Part shown: one piece after another, positions 35,561-49,965 of the stretch
How the letters are laid out: each line of letters begins with the position of its first letter
Numbering within the stretch: position 1 is the first letter of the stretch
Notes under the pieces: generated by a model
The model's database searches: none
What the model saw: the letters and a program-made list of their open reading frames with translations, nothing else
Told to the model about the DNA's origin: nothing
Made by a program: the position numbers and the translations under genes
NCBI GenBank assembly: GCA_004154925.1
Contig: QJNS01000001.1
Coordinates: 124,001 to 188,000 of the forward strand
DNA length: 64,000 nt
Direction of reading: 5' to 3'
From: Monosporascus cannonballus
Lineage: Eukaryota > Ascomycota > Sordariomycetes > Xylariales

Positions 35561-37607
35561 ACGTATAGCATACATACAAACTGGATGTTTTAAAATATAC
35601 CTTCATCCTCGGATAAATATAGATCTAAAATTCTAAATTAAAAGTAATTAAAAATTAATTCATTTTAAATAATGTAAATGTTATAATCGTTCGACAGATT
35701 TTGAGATTTACGAGTTATATACGTAATCTGATGAAAAGATACGAAAATATAATTAAACCGTTAATAAAGCTTATTACGAAGAAATACAGTGAAAAATATT
35801 TCGAAATTTTGAGAAAAACTCCAAAAAATTCCCTTTAAATATTTAAGAACAAAACTATGAAATTATTTATAATACTATAATTTAATGTTAACAAAAAACG
35901 ATTAAAAATAAATATTTCGAATTATAGCTTAGGTATAATCTAAAATAATAAAAAAATAACAACAAAATAATATTTAATAGCGTATTACTTCAAAACATTC
36001 CGTAATGTAAAACTTAAATATCCGATTTACGATAAGAAATTTCTGGCAATCGTTAATACTTTAAGACCTAAAGGTTCTTTTTAAATAAAACTAATTTGTT
36101 TTCGATATTTACTTTAATTACAAAAAACTTTATTGGATTTATGAACATAGAGAAATTAAATAAAAAATACAAAATTTAGATAATATTCCTATAAAACGTT
36201 AACTGTAAAATAGATCCTGTTAAAAAATTATCCCTGTGGATATTTTCAGCTGTAAAGAGAGTTATAATTTTAAAATCCTTAAAAATACAAATATTATAAT
36301 TCAATAAAAATAACATCATTAAATTATGCGAAATAACAAGGAAATCGATATTTAAATTATTAAGATAATTCCGAAATTTTTATAATATAAAAAAACGTAA
36401 AGAAATCTAGTAATTAAACGGATAACTTAAACATTTATTATAATATTACGATAAAGTCTATATCTGTCAAGCTTAACAAAACTATTTCGTAAAGAAATTT
36501 TACGAAAACTCCTCAAACGAATAGTATGAAATTTTTAAAATTATTAAACGATTACAAAAGAATTACGATTTTCCTATATTGCGATAAGTAATTAAGTAAA
36601 TTGTTAAACATTGCAATATTTCTAATAAGGATAAAATAATATATTATAAGTCTTACGGACCACTACAACTTATTGACAACTTTAATAAAGTGTAAAATAT
36701 TATAATTTAAGATTTTATTATTAACTTATTTTTCTTCAAAAACCTAATTATTAAAATCTAATATGACGAAATTTGGTTAAATATTAATAAATTAACTAAA
36801 TATGGATATTTTTTATGTTTTTTCAAAATATAATAACGGCAATATAAATAACTTACGTTATTATTCAATATTACTTAGCTAAATATAAAATATCGAAAAA
36901 ATCGGTTTCAATCAAAAAAGGTTTTTATCTTTAAATTTGACATTAATCCTTTTAAATGCAGCGGTATTAAGCTTAAATTGTAATAACTTATTATTTTAGA
37001 CGAACGGCAAAGTCGAAAGATTAAATCAAATTTTGAAATAATATTTCCGAAATTACGTTAATTGCTAGCAAAATAATTGAGTAAAACTTTTACCATTAAT
37101 AAAAATGATTTATAACATATTTATTAACGAATATATAAGCGTATTTTCTGATACAGCTATATACGAACATGAAACAAAAATAAATCGATTTAAATAATAA
37201 CTTATTAAGGTGCCAAAATTTATTACGGCTATCTTAAAAGTAAAAACGTTAATAATAGAAATTAAAATAATTTAACCTTATTTTCAAAACACATTATTAT
37301 TCTTTTAATGACGAAAAGGGTATTATTATAATTAAGAAAAATAAAAATTTAATTTTACTAAAAGCAAATAAAATTTATATATTATGCTAAAGTTAAACCG
37401 TAACCTGAAAAATTTTATAAAATAAAACGAAAGGATTTAATATCAGATTTAAGTATTAAAATTTTAATTTGTGTAAAATTCACGAATTTATATCCAAAAA
37501 TAATTATTGATTATCGTTATCTAAAAATATAAAAATATACCTTATTTTCTATATTTTTTATTTAAACCACTACTGAAAAACGTTTTTCTAAAAACGCCCT
37601 TTAATCA

Positions 37608-37608
<1 letters not shown>

Positions 37609-37650
<42 letters not shown>
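37609..37650 (+). repeat. (AAT)n microsatellite
   Basis: About 14 AAT units without interruption, in the 3' part of gypsy E. Confidence 0.95.
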
Positions 37651-37652
<2 letters not shown>

Positions 37653-38618
37653 CGAAGTTAAAAAACACTAGATTTTAAAATAGTCAAAAAGAAAACCTAA
37701 TATTTGATTAAATAGAAAAGGTACTTACACGAAAAGAATATTTAAGAACTACTTAACGAATATAATGGACCTAGTTAAAACGTTTTACTGCCAAAATTCT
37801 GACCGACCGTTTTTAATACGACTATAATCGCGAGCGACCACGGTTTTCTACTTAGGTCAAATCTTACGTTATTTTAATTAAAGAGAGTAAAGACCTTTAC
37901 TATAATATTTATCTTTAAAGCAGACTAGGCGTATTTTAGGTTTATACGACATTATTTTTTTCTAGCCTTTTTTGCTTTTTTAATTAATCCAATATGTACT
38001 TTCTTTTTAAAACGGGTCTAATTTTCTTTTTCAAAATTTGTTTTAAAGACGTAAATGTTTTAATTGACTAATAAATTGCTAGAACCTTTACATTCGCCGA
38101 CAGATTATCTTTTTCTAGCGTTAATGCAAATTATTTGATATTTTTAATAACCTTTTAATACGTTATAAAACTGTCTTCAACTTTACGGTATTTCTTCTTT
38201 AAATTGTCACGTTTTTCTATTTAATTTTGTTCGAAAATTTATAATCAAAACGTTATAAACAAAACGTTAACGAAGAATATAATAATTTCAATTTGGAATA
38301 TTAAAAATGTAAAAATATTCAGAATGATTTAAGCGAATACAATTTAAATAAAAAAACTTTTAAACCCGAATTTTTTGATTTTATTCGGCCGAACGTTACG
38401 AAAATCGCGTCAATTTAAACGCAATTTTCATTTCATTGTTTGAATAAGGCCTGTTATGATAAAATTAAAAATAGTTTTTCCGAAATTCATCTCAATAAAT
38501 AAAGTAATTATTTATGGTTGTTATTTTTAGAATAAAAATCGTTAAAAAAGAAAATTAATAATACAGAAACAAATGTTTTGATTTCGAAAAAACTTACTTT
38601 TAAAGCTTAACGCAAACC

Positions 38619-38980
38619 TGTTACAGGTAAACCCCAGACAAAATCATTTTATTTTTATAATAATCTAATAAATTTAAATAATGTAAATAATTTAAGATTA
38701 CATAGTATAAATTATATATATTTACGATATATTCACTTTAAAGAATTAAGATATATAATAAATCGATTTTTTATATAAATAATATTTACTTAATTTCGTT
38801 TTTCACTTATTGATTTAAATTAATAACTAAAAGTAATTATTTTTTATTATAAAGAAATACGCAAATATCTTTAACAAATAAAACTTTAAATTATTTCTCG
38901 TCTTATTGTTACTTGTAAATTAAGACCCTATTTCGGATACTTTTTATATCTTTAGATAGACATACAACAGGTTCGTTACA
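38619..38980 (+). repeat. Right (3') LTR of gypsy E
   Basis: About 362 bp; begins TGTTACAGG and ends GGTTCGTTACA. Confidence 0.78.
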
Positions 38981-39387
38981 ATAGCTAAGAGATAAAAATA
39001 CCGAAATGACCAAAATAATATTTATTAGACGGTTAGCTAATTAAGCTATGGCGTTATTAAATTTAATATACGACTCTAGCGATTAAAATTTGGCAGCTAA
39101 AGCTTTTATAATATTAAGCAATTGCTTTAATACAAAATAGCGTAGTAGTTAATTTTAAAACAGAAAACGGAAAATAGAAAAATGCTAGACCTCTAATATC
39201 GAACCTTTTATTTTCGAGGTTCTAGAAAACCTTTAATAGAATTCGAGTTTAAATTTTTAAGGAATATAATTTAATATAATACCGTTAAATAAAATATATT
39301 GATTGAAAAGTCTTCGTATTAATTTTCCCTTTACGATCGTTTAAAGACAAAGGTATAAAAACGGTAAAAAAACGATAAAAAGGAAAT
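38981..39387 (-). other. Retroelement remnant G, left part
   Basis: 407 bp between gypsy E and gypsy F. By the target duplication of F it is contiguous with 52676 onward. No readable protein. Confidence 0.4.
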
Positions 39388-39731
39388 TGTTACAACCTAA
39401 CAAGGCGCGGCCTCAGAAAACGGGCGTAAAAGGGGCTAAGTGGGTTAAGTTACGTAAAGGTTCGACAAGATCGATCGTAAAGCCTTTAAAGCCAGGCTTA
39501 AAAGGATCGATTATAAAATTCTTAAAATCAAGTTTATTAAAATGAATCGTAAAACTTTTAAACCCAAATTTAATACAAATATTAAGTTATATAATATAAA
39601 TAAATACATTGTCATAATTTAATAATATTAATTTGTAATGTAATTACGTTAATCAAAATTTTGGAAGTTTTTTATTAGTATAAATCCGTACGATTTAAAT
39701 TTAATAATAAATTAAAGTTTTAGATGTTACA
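39388..39731 (+). repeat. Left (5') LTR of gypsy F
   Basis: 344 bp, TGTTACAACCTAACAAGGCG...GATGTTACA. Shares the tcgatcgtaaa block and the tail with 52275-52670. Confidence 0.8.
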
Positions 39732-42696
39732 AGTTATAAGTTTTCATTTAATAATACTGTTAAATTCTAAATATTATTAAATATTATTAAAATATTGATT
39801 GGGTATTTAAGAAACGTTTATTTAGTAACTTTATATCTAGATTTAGAAAATTCGAAATAGAAATTTAATAATTTATTAACTATGTCAAAACGTTTTTATT
39901 TATATAGGCCATTTTCAAAAAATAAAATTTAAAAAATAGGAATCAAATAATAAAAGAAAATTTTCAAACTTTTTAACTTAAGTACCCGTTTATTTTCGAT
40001 TTTTTCTTTTTAATAAATTAACGAATTAAGGTATAGCTATAAAAGCAGATATAATAAAAAGCGTAACCGATTAATTTGAACACTTTATAAGAAAATCCTA
40101 CAAAAAGAAATTAAATAAAGAAAAGTGTATTAATTAAATTACTTTTTTATATATGAATATAGAAAAGAAATTGGGTAAGAATGTCGGTAATTTAAACCAA
40201 ACCTATTTACGGTGTTATAAATTATATAATTATAATAAAAAGAATTAATTTCTAAATATGTAATTATTTTTTAAGATATTGCAATTAAGGTCGGTTAGAT
40301 AGATAATAAGGCCGATATCTTTATGAACATATTTTATAGAAGAATTCAAAAATAATATAAAAAAAGACATTATTGAAATTGAACGATCGGCTGTGTTCTA
40401 CAAATATATTATAAAAATAATTAAAATCTATAACCGATAATTTAAAAAATAATTAAAAAAAGGTAATATATCTGGTAATTTGATTATATTAAATTAAATT
40501 AAAGAAAAAACCAAATACGTTTTTTTAGTCCTTAGAATATTATACCAGGACCTATAATATTCGAAACGGTTAAATATAAAAATAGAAATCAAAAACAATA
40601 TTAAAATTATATCAAAATGTAATATTATTAAAATATTTAAAAGAAACTATAAGCATAAAATAATTACATTTTTGTTCCGAAAACACGATTAATTAATTTA
40701 AACGAAAACTATTCAATAAAAATAAATAACCTATTTATATAATTTAAGCCTAATACGAATAACAGCTATTATAATAAATAATCAGATGCAAAATACAAAT
40801 TTTAATAAATTAATTTAAAAAGAATTAATAAAGTAACAATACCCCTTAAGAATTATAAAAGAAATGCGAAAAATAAATAACAGTTATATAGTTTGCAACT
40901 CTGAACTTATACGGCAAAAAATATGCCGTATATTATGGAAAACGAAAATATCTAGTACATAAAGAATAAAAGAATCTATTTATTAACATATTATACGTAT
41001 ATGTAAATAAGAATTCTATGTTTTTAACTAAATCAAAAATAATAAAATAAATCAACGGTAATATCGATATTTTCGAATTATTATCCTATAAAATAATGTT
41101 AAAAAAACGAATGATTTTAGAGAATTAACTAAAAGAAAAATAAAATTCGTAAAAAAACTTTTTTATTTTTATAATTAATATAATTATCAATTTGAAAATA
41201 AGTTAAGTTAGTATACCGTAAAAAACCATTATTAAAACGCTTCTGTAAACTTTTACTATTAGTTAATATTTATTTTAACGCTTGAAAAAACGATATTAAG
41301 GTCGAAATTCCTATTTCTATCCGAACCATATAAGAAAACGATAATAACACCATATAAAAGAATATAATATAACAATTAAACAAATAGAATAGTTAATAAA
41401 AAGGAACTTATAACGATATTCGAAATAATTAAAATAGTCTAAAGCTAAAATATGTCGATAAAAACGATAAATATAATAATTTGACGCATTATAAAGAAAA
41501 ATATAGACACATTTTAGTAAATTTGAAAAAAGGTTAAAAAGAGAGTTACTTACAAAAAAACAGCAGAATAACGAAATCTAAAAAAATCAAGAACGAAATT
41601 CTCAAAAAGGCTTTAAATGTGACGACAAAAACCGTCAATAATTTTATTATTTCAGATATATAAGTGGAAAGGTATTAATATATCGTATTAATAAATTGCG
41701 AGGTTTTAGATAGAAATTATATTATACCAGATATTAATTATAAGCTGCAATGATTATAGAAATATAAGTTAAAACTTTACATAATTACGAATATCGAAAA
41801 TTTATATTTGGTTTACGATAACGAAAAGTTTAATATGAGATTAATTATTTCCAAATATTTATTTAAAAACGATATTAAAAATAAATGTCGCTATTACTAT
41901 ATTAGCAATTACGATATATTATTTAAATTACTATAGATATATTAATACAGAATTTTAAGTAACGAATGAATTAATGAAGCAAAATTCACTTTGTACCTTG
42001 TCGTGAGGTAAAAAACGGAAATAATAACGAATATAAGCATAAAGATATGACAGACACTATATTATCTAAAGACACCAAATATTAAAAAACGAATATTAAA
42101 CAATAAGATATTTTATTTTTATTGTTAAAAGGAGCTAACAAAAATAAATAACTATTTAGAAAATTGATGTTAATATTAAAGAGTAAAAGTCATATGTTAT
42201 TATAAAATTATAAATATAAATTGGTTCTTATCAAAATTAAACTCGATGTAAAGTTATTAGAAAAAAATAAATGAAATTACGAGACAAGTTTATAAAAAGG
42301 TTTATTTACTAAATATTACCTTATTTATAACTTGAACGAAAATAAATTACCCGGTTTCAAGAAATATATAAAATGTGATTTGTAAAAAGCTATATTTATT
42401 TTTCAAAATTATGCGTAATATATCTCGTATTTTGCATATTTTAAAGATTTAAGAAATTATAATACATAATTAATTATCTATAGTTAAACTATATTATTAA
42501 ACCCTAAATAGTATTATTTTTAATTACTAGAATAAAAAAGCGATTATATAACATTCAATAATTTATAATATTTCATTTTAAAAATATACACAATTTTATT
42601 AGAATTAAAAAGGATGTAAATAGAAAATATCTTTTAAAACGAAATATAGATTATTTAAAGACTTAATTATATTAATAGTTTTAATAGATAATAAGT

Positions 42697-42830
42697 TATA
42701 TATTACGAAAATATTTGGATGTTTTTATTGTTTATTACCTTAGTAATATTTATGTTTAGCCAAAAACGGGAGAATATATATAATATATATATATATAAGA
42801 TTTTTGAAGCTTCATAAAACGCGAAATTAT
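42697..42830 (+). pseudogene. Gypsy F reverse transcriptase remnant
   Basis: Reads LRKYLDVFIVYYLSNIYV, a stop, PKTGEYI. Corresponds to LREYLD-F-VVYLDDILIFS-x-x-x-x-EH of gypsy RT. The active site position reads YLSN (42736-42747); S at the first Asp is not a simple RIP product of GAY. Confidence 0.75.
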
Positions 42831-44104
42831 TAAGTGATAGCTAAAAAACATAATTTTATACGTAAAAAATGAAAAGCTTATAATAAGAAATTTTGTTAAG
42901 AAATATAAAAATAAGCATTAAAAAAATCATGAAAAATTATAAAAGAATAAATATTTTTAAAATTTTTTAATTATTATAGAAACGGTATCGAAAATTGTAA
43001 TAAAATTGCTGTATTTTACTTAGTTTTATAAACAATTTTTAAATATATATTATAAATAAAAAACATTTTAATAAATTGGCTATATAATGATTAAGAAAAT
43101 AATATAAATTATATACAATTTAATGCGTCTCGATAACTTAGAAACCGATATTTTACATCATATATTAAACGCGACAATCAAAAAACGAAATAAATAGAGT
43201 AAATTATATATTATTGGGCTTTCTTCATATAAATTAAAAAGTTCTAATATAATTACGTAATTCTAAGTAAGAAATCTTTAGTTATAATTTTAAATTTTTA
43301 AAAAATATAAATATGTTCTTAGACCGCTTGTACTAGATTAAAATATATACGTATTATTAAATTTTTACTCGTTTTATTACAAGCAGAAAACCTTATAAAA
43401 CGATAATTATGATATAAAAGAAATAACGAATTTGGACTTGGTAATTATTTATAAATAATCTTAAAAATAATAAAGTCGCTATCTTAAATAAATAATTAAA
43501 CTGTAAAGAATATTTAAGATTACTTATACGATTTTTGTATATTACGTTAAAAGATATATATATCTACGTTATATTGCATTAATACAGGCTATATTATGTG
43601 ATATTTATTAAAAATTTAAATCTATAACGATAATTTATTTACTTTTTTTAAATAATATATTTTAAGCAAATATAAGTTAACCTGATACGTAACATATATA
43701 AATAGTAGTTATGTAAATATTTTAAGATTTACTCAATCTTAAAACAACTTTAAGGTATTTATTATTGTTATAAAATAGAAAAAATAATATAAAATATTAA
43801 ACAATAATTTAAGTTTTATAATAATATTATTATGCCATAATATGAACTTTATAAAAAATTATAACCGTTATTAATAATGAAAGAATTATATAATATAATT
43901 TCTTTAAATCTTAGTACCATATTCGGCATATTAGAAAATCAAGCGAATAAAATATATTACGATAATATTTTCGCAATCGTTAATCTATTTCCGAAATTTT
44001 ATTATTTTTTATCTTGATACCAAAGTACTATATCGAATAAATAATATATGTTTTTTTCAAAATCATTTTAAATATACATGAATTACTTTACGAAATTATT
44101 GTTA

Positions 44105-44222
44105 CGGCACGAGAACAACGACGTAGCCATTACACTACTACAAAAGTGGAACCCTGTCAGCTTAAGCACTAACCGCCTTGTTCTGCTTTATATACCTACT
44201 TGCTGCCACTTGAAACTGTGCC
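44105..44222. mobile_element. 118-bp un-RIPed insertion with 11-bp direct repeats
   Basis: A GC-normal stretch inside RIPed gypsy F, bordered by exact direct repeats AATTATTGTTA at 44094-44104 and 44223-44233. Its ends are CGGCACGAG and CTGTGCC, a short imperfect inverted repeat (GGCAC/GTGCC). The duplication length suits Mutator-like elements (8-11 bp), but the TIR is too short to assign it. No ORF. Confidence 0.6.
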
Positions 44223-44573
44223 AATTATTGTTAACAAAAAAACCATATTTATTTTAAAATTTTAACAAAGCATTACATTATAAATCGGCTTAAATTATAA
44301 ATTATTTAATACGTTTGAACCGTAAAAAAATGGACACATAAAATGATAAAACTAAATATTAAAAATGTATTTAAAATAATATATTAATTATGAATAAAAT
44401 AACTGGGTTAAAAATTACTTATCGCCTAATACATATATAATTTCCATTATTATCAGAATATTAGAATAATGTTAATAAACGTAAATTTGGTTTTATATTT
44501 AATATTTATACAAACGTATATAACTAATCTATTAACCTTGAAATAATATTTGTGATAAAATAACTTAAATAAT

Positions 44574-44944
44574 TATGACGGCTAGGCGGTTTAACCAACT
44601 ATTAAACCTTAAGTCGACGGGTTTATGTTGGCAGGAGTATCGTGGGAATTTAAGCAATAAATATAATAACGTATTACGTCTTGTAATACCAAAAGTGCCT
44701 TAGGTAACGAATTGTTAGTATAAGCTGAAGTTATCTAAATTATAGAAATAATAAACGTATATATTTTAATTTTTTTGTTATTGCTTATTTCTACTTAATA
44801 AAGCCCTATTGAATAATTGCTTAATACTGCTTAATTATGCTTAGTTAAAACCTGTCAAGCACTGATTACGTAACTTTGAACTAGCGTAACTTTGTGATCT
44901 TGGCTGGACCGTTTTCGCAGGCCTAGCTGATTTGGGTTGTAATA
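44574..44944 (-). repeat. Left (3') LTR of gypsy B1
   Basis: 371 bp, TATGACGGCTAGGCGG...GGGTTGTAATA (CA to TA). Followed by CGATTTCCC as in B2 and F3. Confidence 0.94.
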
Positions 44945-45114
44945 CGATTTCCCTTTTTTTTAAATTTTGCCTTTAAGATTTTTCTTTTCCTTTCGGTAAA
45001 CTTTTCCCTTTTAAAATATCGGCTTGCGTTATTAAAAATCGTTATCAGGTCCTTTCGTCCACCACGCGATGTCAAAATCTGCTTTTTATTTTCGACGATT
45101 TTAGTTTTGAAATT

Positions 45115-45640
45115 ATGCCGTATTCTTTATGTTTTTTTAAAAACTGGAAATGCGAAATAATAAAAAACGTTTCTAAATATAAGGCATATATTAAACGTAA
45201 TTATTATTGTAATAACAATAATGTTCCCTTATTTTCCTTAAAAAATATTCGTACCGAAAACCAGTATTTAAAAGGTAAGAAAGTGCTAGCGGAAAAACGT
45301 TTCTTGGAATTGTAAAAATGCTATTAGCAGAAAATAAACGAGGTTATTACGCGGTTAATCCGTTTTCGAAAGTAAAAAGCATTTTTTTCGTTCAAAAAGT
45401 ATTAAAATAATATAATAAGAATTGTAATCGCTAGAGGAACTGGAAAAGTAAAAGCGTTAGAAGTAAGCTAACACCGAGGTTTCCTTAGCCGCCTTAGCTT
45501 TTTCCCTTAAGTTGCCCGGCGTTACCTAATTGCTGGATAACGTTAATTAGGACGTAATTATATCCGGTAGTTCTGTCGTTATTAGTAAAAATTTTTCAAT
45601 AGGCGCTAAATGCCGATAAGGTTTTTAACGGGTTCCTAGA
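45115..45640 (+). pseudogene. Opposite-strand Cys-rich/coiled-coil ORF of gypsy B1
   Basis: Open for 66 codons from 45115, reading plus while pol reads minus. KNWKCEI and NYYCNNNNVPLFSLKNIRTE are followed by a charged helical part (KKVLAEKRFLEL) that continues past RIP stops to about 45500. The same order of segments is seen in B2 with C-x-C-x2-C kept. Protein function unknown. Confidence 0.62.
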
Positions 45641-47788
45641 TGTTTTCGGAATCCGGGTGCTTTTTCCATTTAATTAGGTATTAGGTAAGTCCGTTTTGCT
45701 TTCGTATATCGAATATTTTTTCCATTTCGTATATTTATTTGTTTTTTTACCTTTATATTATTTTGTGCCGTATATATTTTAATAATATCTGTTGTTAATT
45801 TAAGTAAGAAAATATAAAAAATTAAATAAACTTTAATTTTTAGTAAAAGTTTTAATTAATAATTATTTTCTGAAATGTTTTTGGCGATTTTGTATAAACC
45901 GATATATTTAAAATCGGGTTTTTTGCTAGGTCGTTTTATTTAATTATTTTTTGTGGTAAGGAAAACCATTTTTCTCTTTTCGAAGGTTGGTTTTTTTTAA
46001 CCTTTTTTGGTTATAATATTTACTTACTTGATTTCGTACGAATTCCAGTTTTATTTTTATTTCTTAGTACAGCTATTATAGCTGTTTTAACGTAAGGATT
46101 ATTTTGATATTAATTAAATTGTTATCGCGCGTTTTTCTGTAAATTTTTAAAATAAAACCAAAATTTGCGTTTATAAATATTATTTTAATATTTTCGTAAT
46201 AATTCATATTATAAGTTAGTTATGTAATCGGTAACTTTTTAACCTAGTTATTTTATTTGTAATTAATGTAATATTATAAATAAGTTTTTAAAATTTGGTT
46301 TATTCGTTTTATTTATTTATTTATTTAAAGTTTAAATACGTTAAATAATTTATAATTTAGGCCGATTTATATTATAAGACCTTATTAAAATTTAAATGCA
46401 AATATTTATCCTTTATTTAATATAATTTTAATTAGTAATTTATATATATTGAAAATATATTTAAAGAAAATATATGTTAATTGTTTGGCGTTTATATCCT
46501 CGTAATATGGTAAGAAATAAAAAAAGTTTCGTAAATCGATCGATAATTACGAAAATGTTATCGTAATATATTTTTGTAATTAGATTTTTTAACATAAAAA
46601 ACTTAATAATAAAATCGAATGTAATTAAATATTATGGCCGCTTTGCGATTAGTAATAGCTGTAATTTTCCATATGGCTTATATCGTTAAGCTTTTACTTT
46701 AACGTAAATATCGTATTGTTATATAACCTTTTGTATTATTATTTTTATTTTAGGAAATAAATATGTGCGTTAAAATTACTTTAAGGTTTTGTAAATCCCT
46801 GGATATTTATATAATTAATGTTCGTATATTTTTCGTATTAGAGTTTTTTGATATTTTTTTGAGATTTGCATTTTATCCGTTTTTTAGTTTTCTGGGAGAT
46901 CGTCGTTATGTTATTAAATTTTCTAATATATATCGTAAGGTATTATTCGAATTATCGTAATTTGTTATAAGCGTAAATATTTTTTTATAATAATATCAAA
47001 AATTATATGGTTAATTTTGACCAATTTCGTTTTGAAGTTTGGTTACTTATTTAAAATATTTATTTTGCCTTTTTCTAATTTTTTTATGGATAATAACGAA
47101 ATCGAAATTTGTTAATTGTTCCGTATATTTTAATTATTATTTTGTAAATTCCCTAGTTATAGTAAATCGGGTAAGATTTTAATTATCCATATAAATTTTA
47201 ACCTAATATAAGCTTTTTTTTAAAAAAATGCTTAAACTTTCGAAATACCATAATAATAGTTATAAATTTTTTATTTAAAATGCCGTAATTAAATTCGGTT
47301 CCTTTTAACTTATACGAAAAGAATATAATAAAGTATAATTTGCCTTACTTATTTCGTTATTTAATTATTACGTTTAATACGTAATCCGAAATATCGGTTT
47401 TTAATTTAACGGGGTAATTTAAATCGTACATAATTAGTACTGGCTCGTTAATAATTGCATCCTTAATATCCTAAAATATTTTTTCCGTATTTAGCATTTA
47501 TTTAAATATTTTTTTTTCGTAAAATTCGTTAAGGATATGGTTATTTTATTAAAGTTTCGAATAAATTTCCTGTAGTAATTAGCGAATCTAAAAAATGCTT
47601 ATACCTTTTTAATTATCGTTAGCATTTGTTATTTTATAAGTATAACGATTTGCTTAAGGTTTATTCTAATATGTCCTGGGATAATAATATATCCTAGATA
47701 TTCTATTTCTTATATATAAAACCAACTTTACTTTTTATAAAACTTAAAGAACCTTATAAACGTATTTTACGTATGCTTTTTTTGTTTC

Positions 47789-47930
47789 CGAAAAGATAAA
47801 AATATTATTAAAATAACAAACGACGAAAATATCGAGGTATTTTCGTAATATATAATTAATTATTCGTTAAAAAATTGCTGGTACATTTATAAATCCTATT
47901 AATATAACTAAATATTTAAATAATCCGTAT
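47789..47930 (-). pseudogene. Gypsy B1 reverse transcriptase remnant
   Basis: Minus frame: YGLFKYLVILIGFINVPAIF, stop, RIINYILRKYLDIFVVCYFN then NIFIFS. Matches gypsy RT; active site YFDD reads YFNN (47804-47815), both Asp lost. Confidence 0.9.
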
Positions 47931-49965
47931 TTCGTCTTAAAAGCTGTTTTTTCTTTGTATTTTTTTGATCCTAATAAGGTTATATTTATCTTTAAGATTA
48001 AATGCTATAAATTATTTGGCTTCGTAAAGTCTGTTTCTTATTTCCGTAATTAAAGCTAATAATATTTAATTTTTGATAATAATATTATTTAATTGCCGAT
48101 AATTAACCATAAGTTATAATTTTCTATTTTTTTATGTATAAAGAATATAAGGTATTTTGCTAATAACTTTAAAAGTCGAATTTATCTTTTTTGTAATCGA
48201 TTTTTTAGGTATTTTCTGAAAATACGTAATTTGTTTTTACTAAGATTATAAATAAGATAAAACTTTGTCGAAAATCTTTTTTTAAAAATTATTTTATAAT
48301 TTTATTTGTTATGTTCTAATAATTTCGTATCGAGTTTTTTCCTAAAGAGCTATTTATATTTATGGTATTATAATAGTATATTAGTTAAAGTTTCTGATTT
48401 TTTAGGTTATTATTCTTATTTTTTTAAATCGTTATTTAGTTGCTTTAATTTCGTTTTAATAATAATAACGATACGTCGTACTTCTTTTTGATACCCGTTT
48501 TTTTTTGTATTTTGTTCTTTTAGGTGGTAAGGTATTTATTGTATTTTTATGCCTGCATTCGTTATTATTATCGATTAAGTATTAAGATCTTAATTTTCCC
48601 TTTTTTTGTTTATTAATAGGGAATAAAACGAATTTTATCTGGCCAGTTCCGCCGTTAATCAAAATTCCGTACTGGCGTATTTATGATAATCCTAAGATTA
48701 TATCGTAATTTCCGAATAAAACGATATCGAAATTAATTATTTGGTATCGTCCTTTAATAAGAATATCGAAATAATCAATTTCGCGTATAAGTTTTTCGTT
48801 ATCGTAAGCGAATTCTTAACTTTCGGTATTTATTATTATATAAGGTTTTAACTTATATTTCTATAATAGTTTAAGCTTATTAATTATATTTTGTATAAAG
48901 TAATTTTCGCCTAAAGCTTTATAATCTACTATTCCGGTACACCAGTGCATTTTAATTCGTATATTTAAAGTAATAAAGTCGTTAACGTTTTTTATCGTCG
49001 CGTTTAGAATCTTTTTTAAAAGTTCTTTTTAATTTCTTTAGGTTTCGTTATCTTGTAGCTTTTTTATAAGTAACCTTTTTTTTAAACTTTTATTTAAGTT
49101 TGTCAAACCTTATTTGTGTTTCTGTATATAGCGCGTTAAGCTGTTGCATTTGTCGTTATTGTCGGCGTACTGTTCCTTTAAGCTGTATCAGTTCCTTTTA
49201 ATTTTATTACAGTTTTTCTCCTTATCGAATAAATTGTTTTCTTATATTTACGACTGCATTCCATTATACGTCGTTTTAGTTATTGTTCCAGAAATCTCCT
49301 ATAAATTAACGTATTTTTTCCTTAATAACTTTTTTTTAAGGATTTATAATAAATGCCAATTGAAAATGGAAATCCGTAATAAATTTCTGACAGTGCTTTT
49401 TTACTGTACACTAGATTAACTTTTTTTCCGTTTAGTAATTGTATTATCTATAATAACAAAAGGGGTCTTTTTGCTGGTACTGCTTTTTTTTAAGCCAACT
49501 TTTTGCTTCGGCCAGCTATTAAACATTTTCTCGGGCTATGGTTCGAAGCTGTCGATATTATGACTTATTATTTTTATTATGCCCAATACGGTTTGGAAAG
49601 TTAAATCCTTTATCGTATATGCAGGTAATTCATACGTAAATATATTGTTTTTATTTTTCGTAATCGGGATATTTTCGTCGTCGATAATGTATAGCGTGCA
49701 TTTTGCCATATCGATCGGATATTCCGAGACAGACTTTTTTTTTCTAGTTTTGGTATTCGCGTAATTATCCTTGTAATGCCTTTTGTTATATTTGCGTTAC
49801 TTATTAAGTTAGCTTTTTGGCTTTTCGTATTCTTTATTAGACTTTTTGTCGTAAGCCTAATATATACTTGGCTTGGATTATGTTAACGGCTTTGCTGTCG
49901 TTTCCTTAGTTATTCTTAGGTTGTCCTTCCGGTATAGGGGTCCAGGTATTTTATCGTGGCTTTTT

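Larger units (their letters stand above)
31882..38980 (+). mobile_element. Ty3/gypsy element E
   Basis: LTRs 31882-32245 and 38619-38980 match each other (e.g. gattttttatataaataatattta); their ends in reverse complement match the start of the gypsy C LTR (ttgatttgcaggtaataata), so E is a C relative in the opposite orientation. The plus strand carries a gag knuckle (33401-33463) and reverse transcriptase (35434-35560) in gypsy order. No target duplication could be matched (ggacc left, atagc right). The left boundary is therefore approximate, or the flanks were rearranged. Confidence 0.82.

Noticed and set aside
37609..37650. CRISPR-like periodicity
   Set aside because: A plain trinucleotide microsatellite in a eukaryotic genome; no repeat-spacer structure anywhere in the window.
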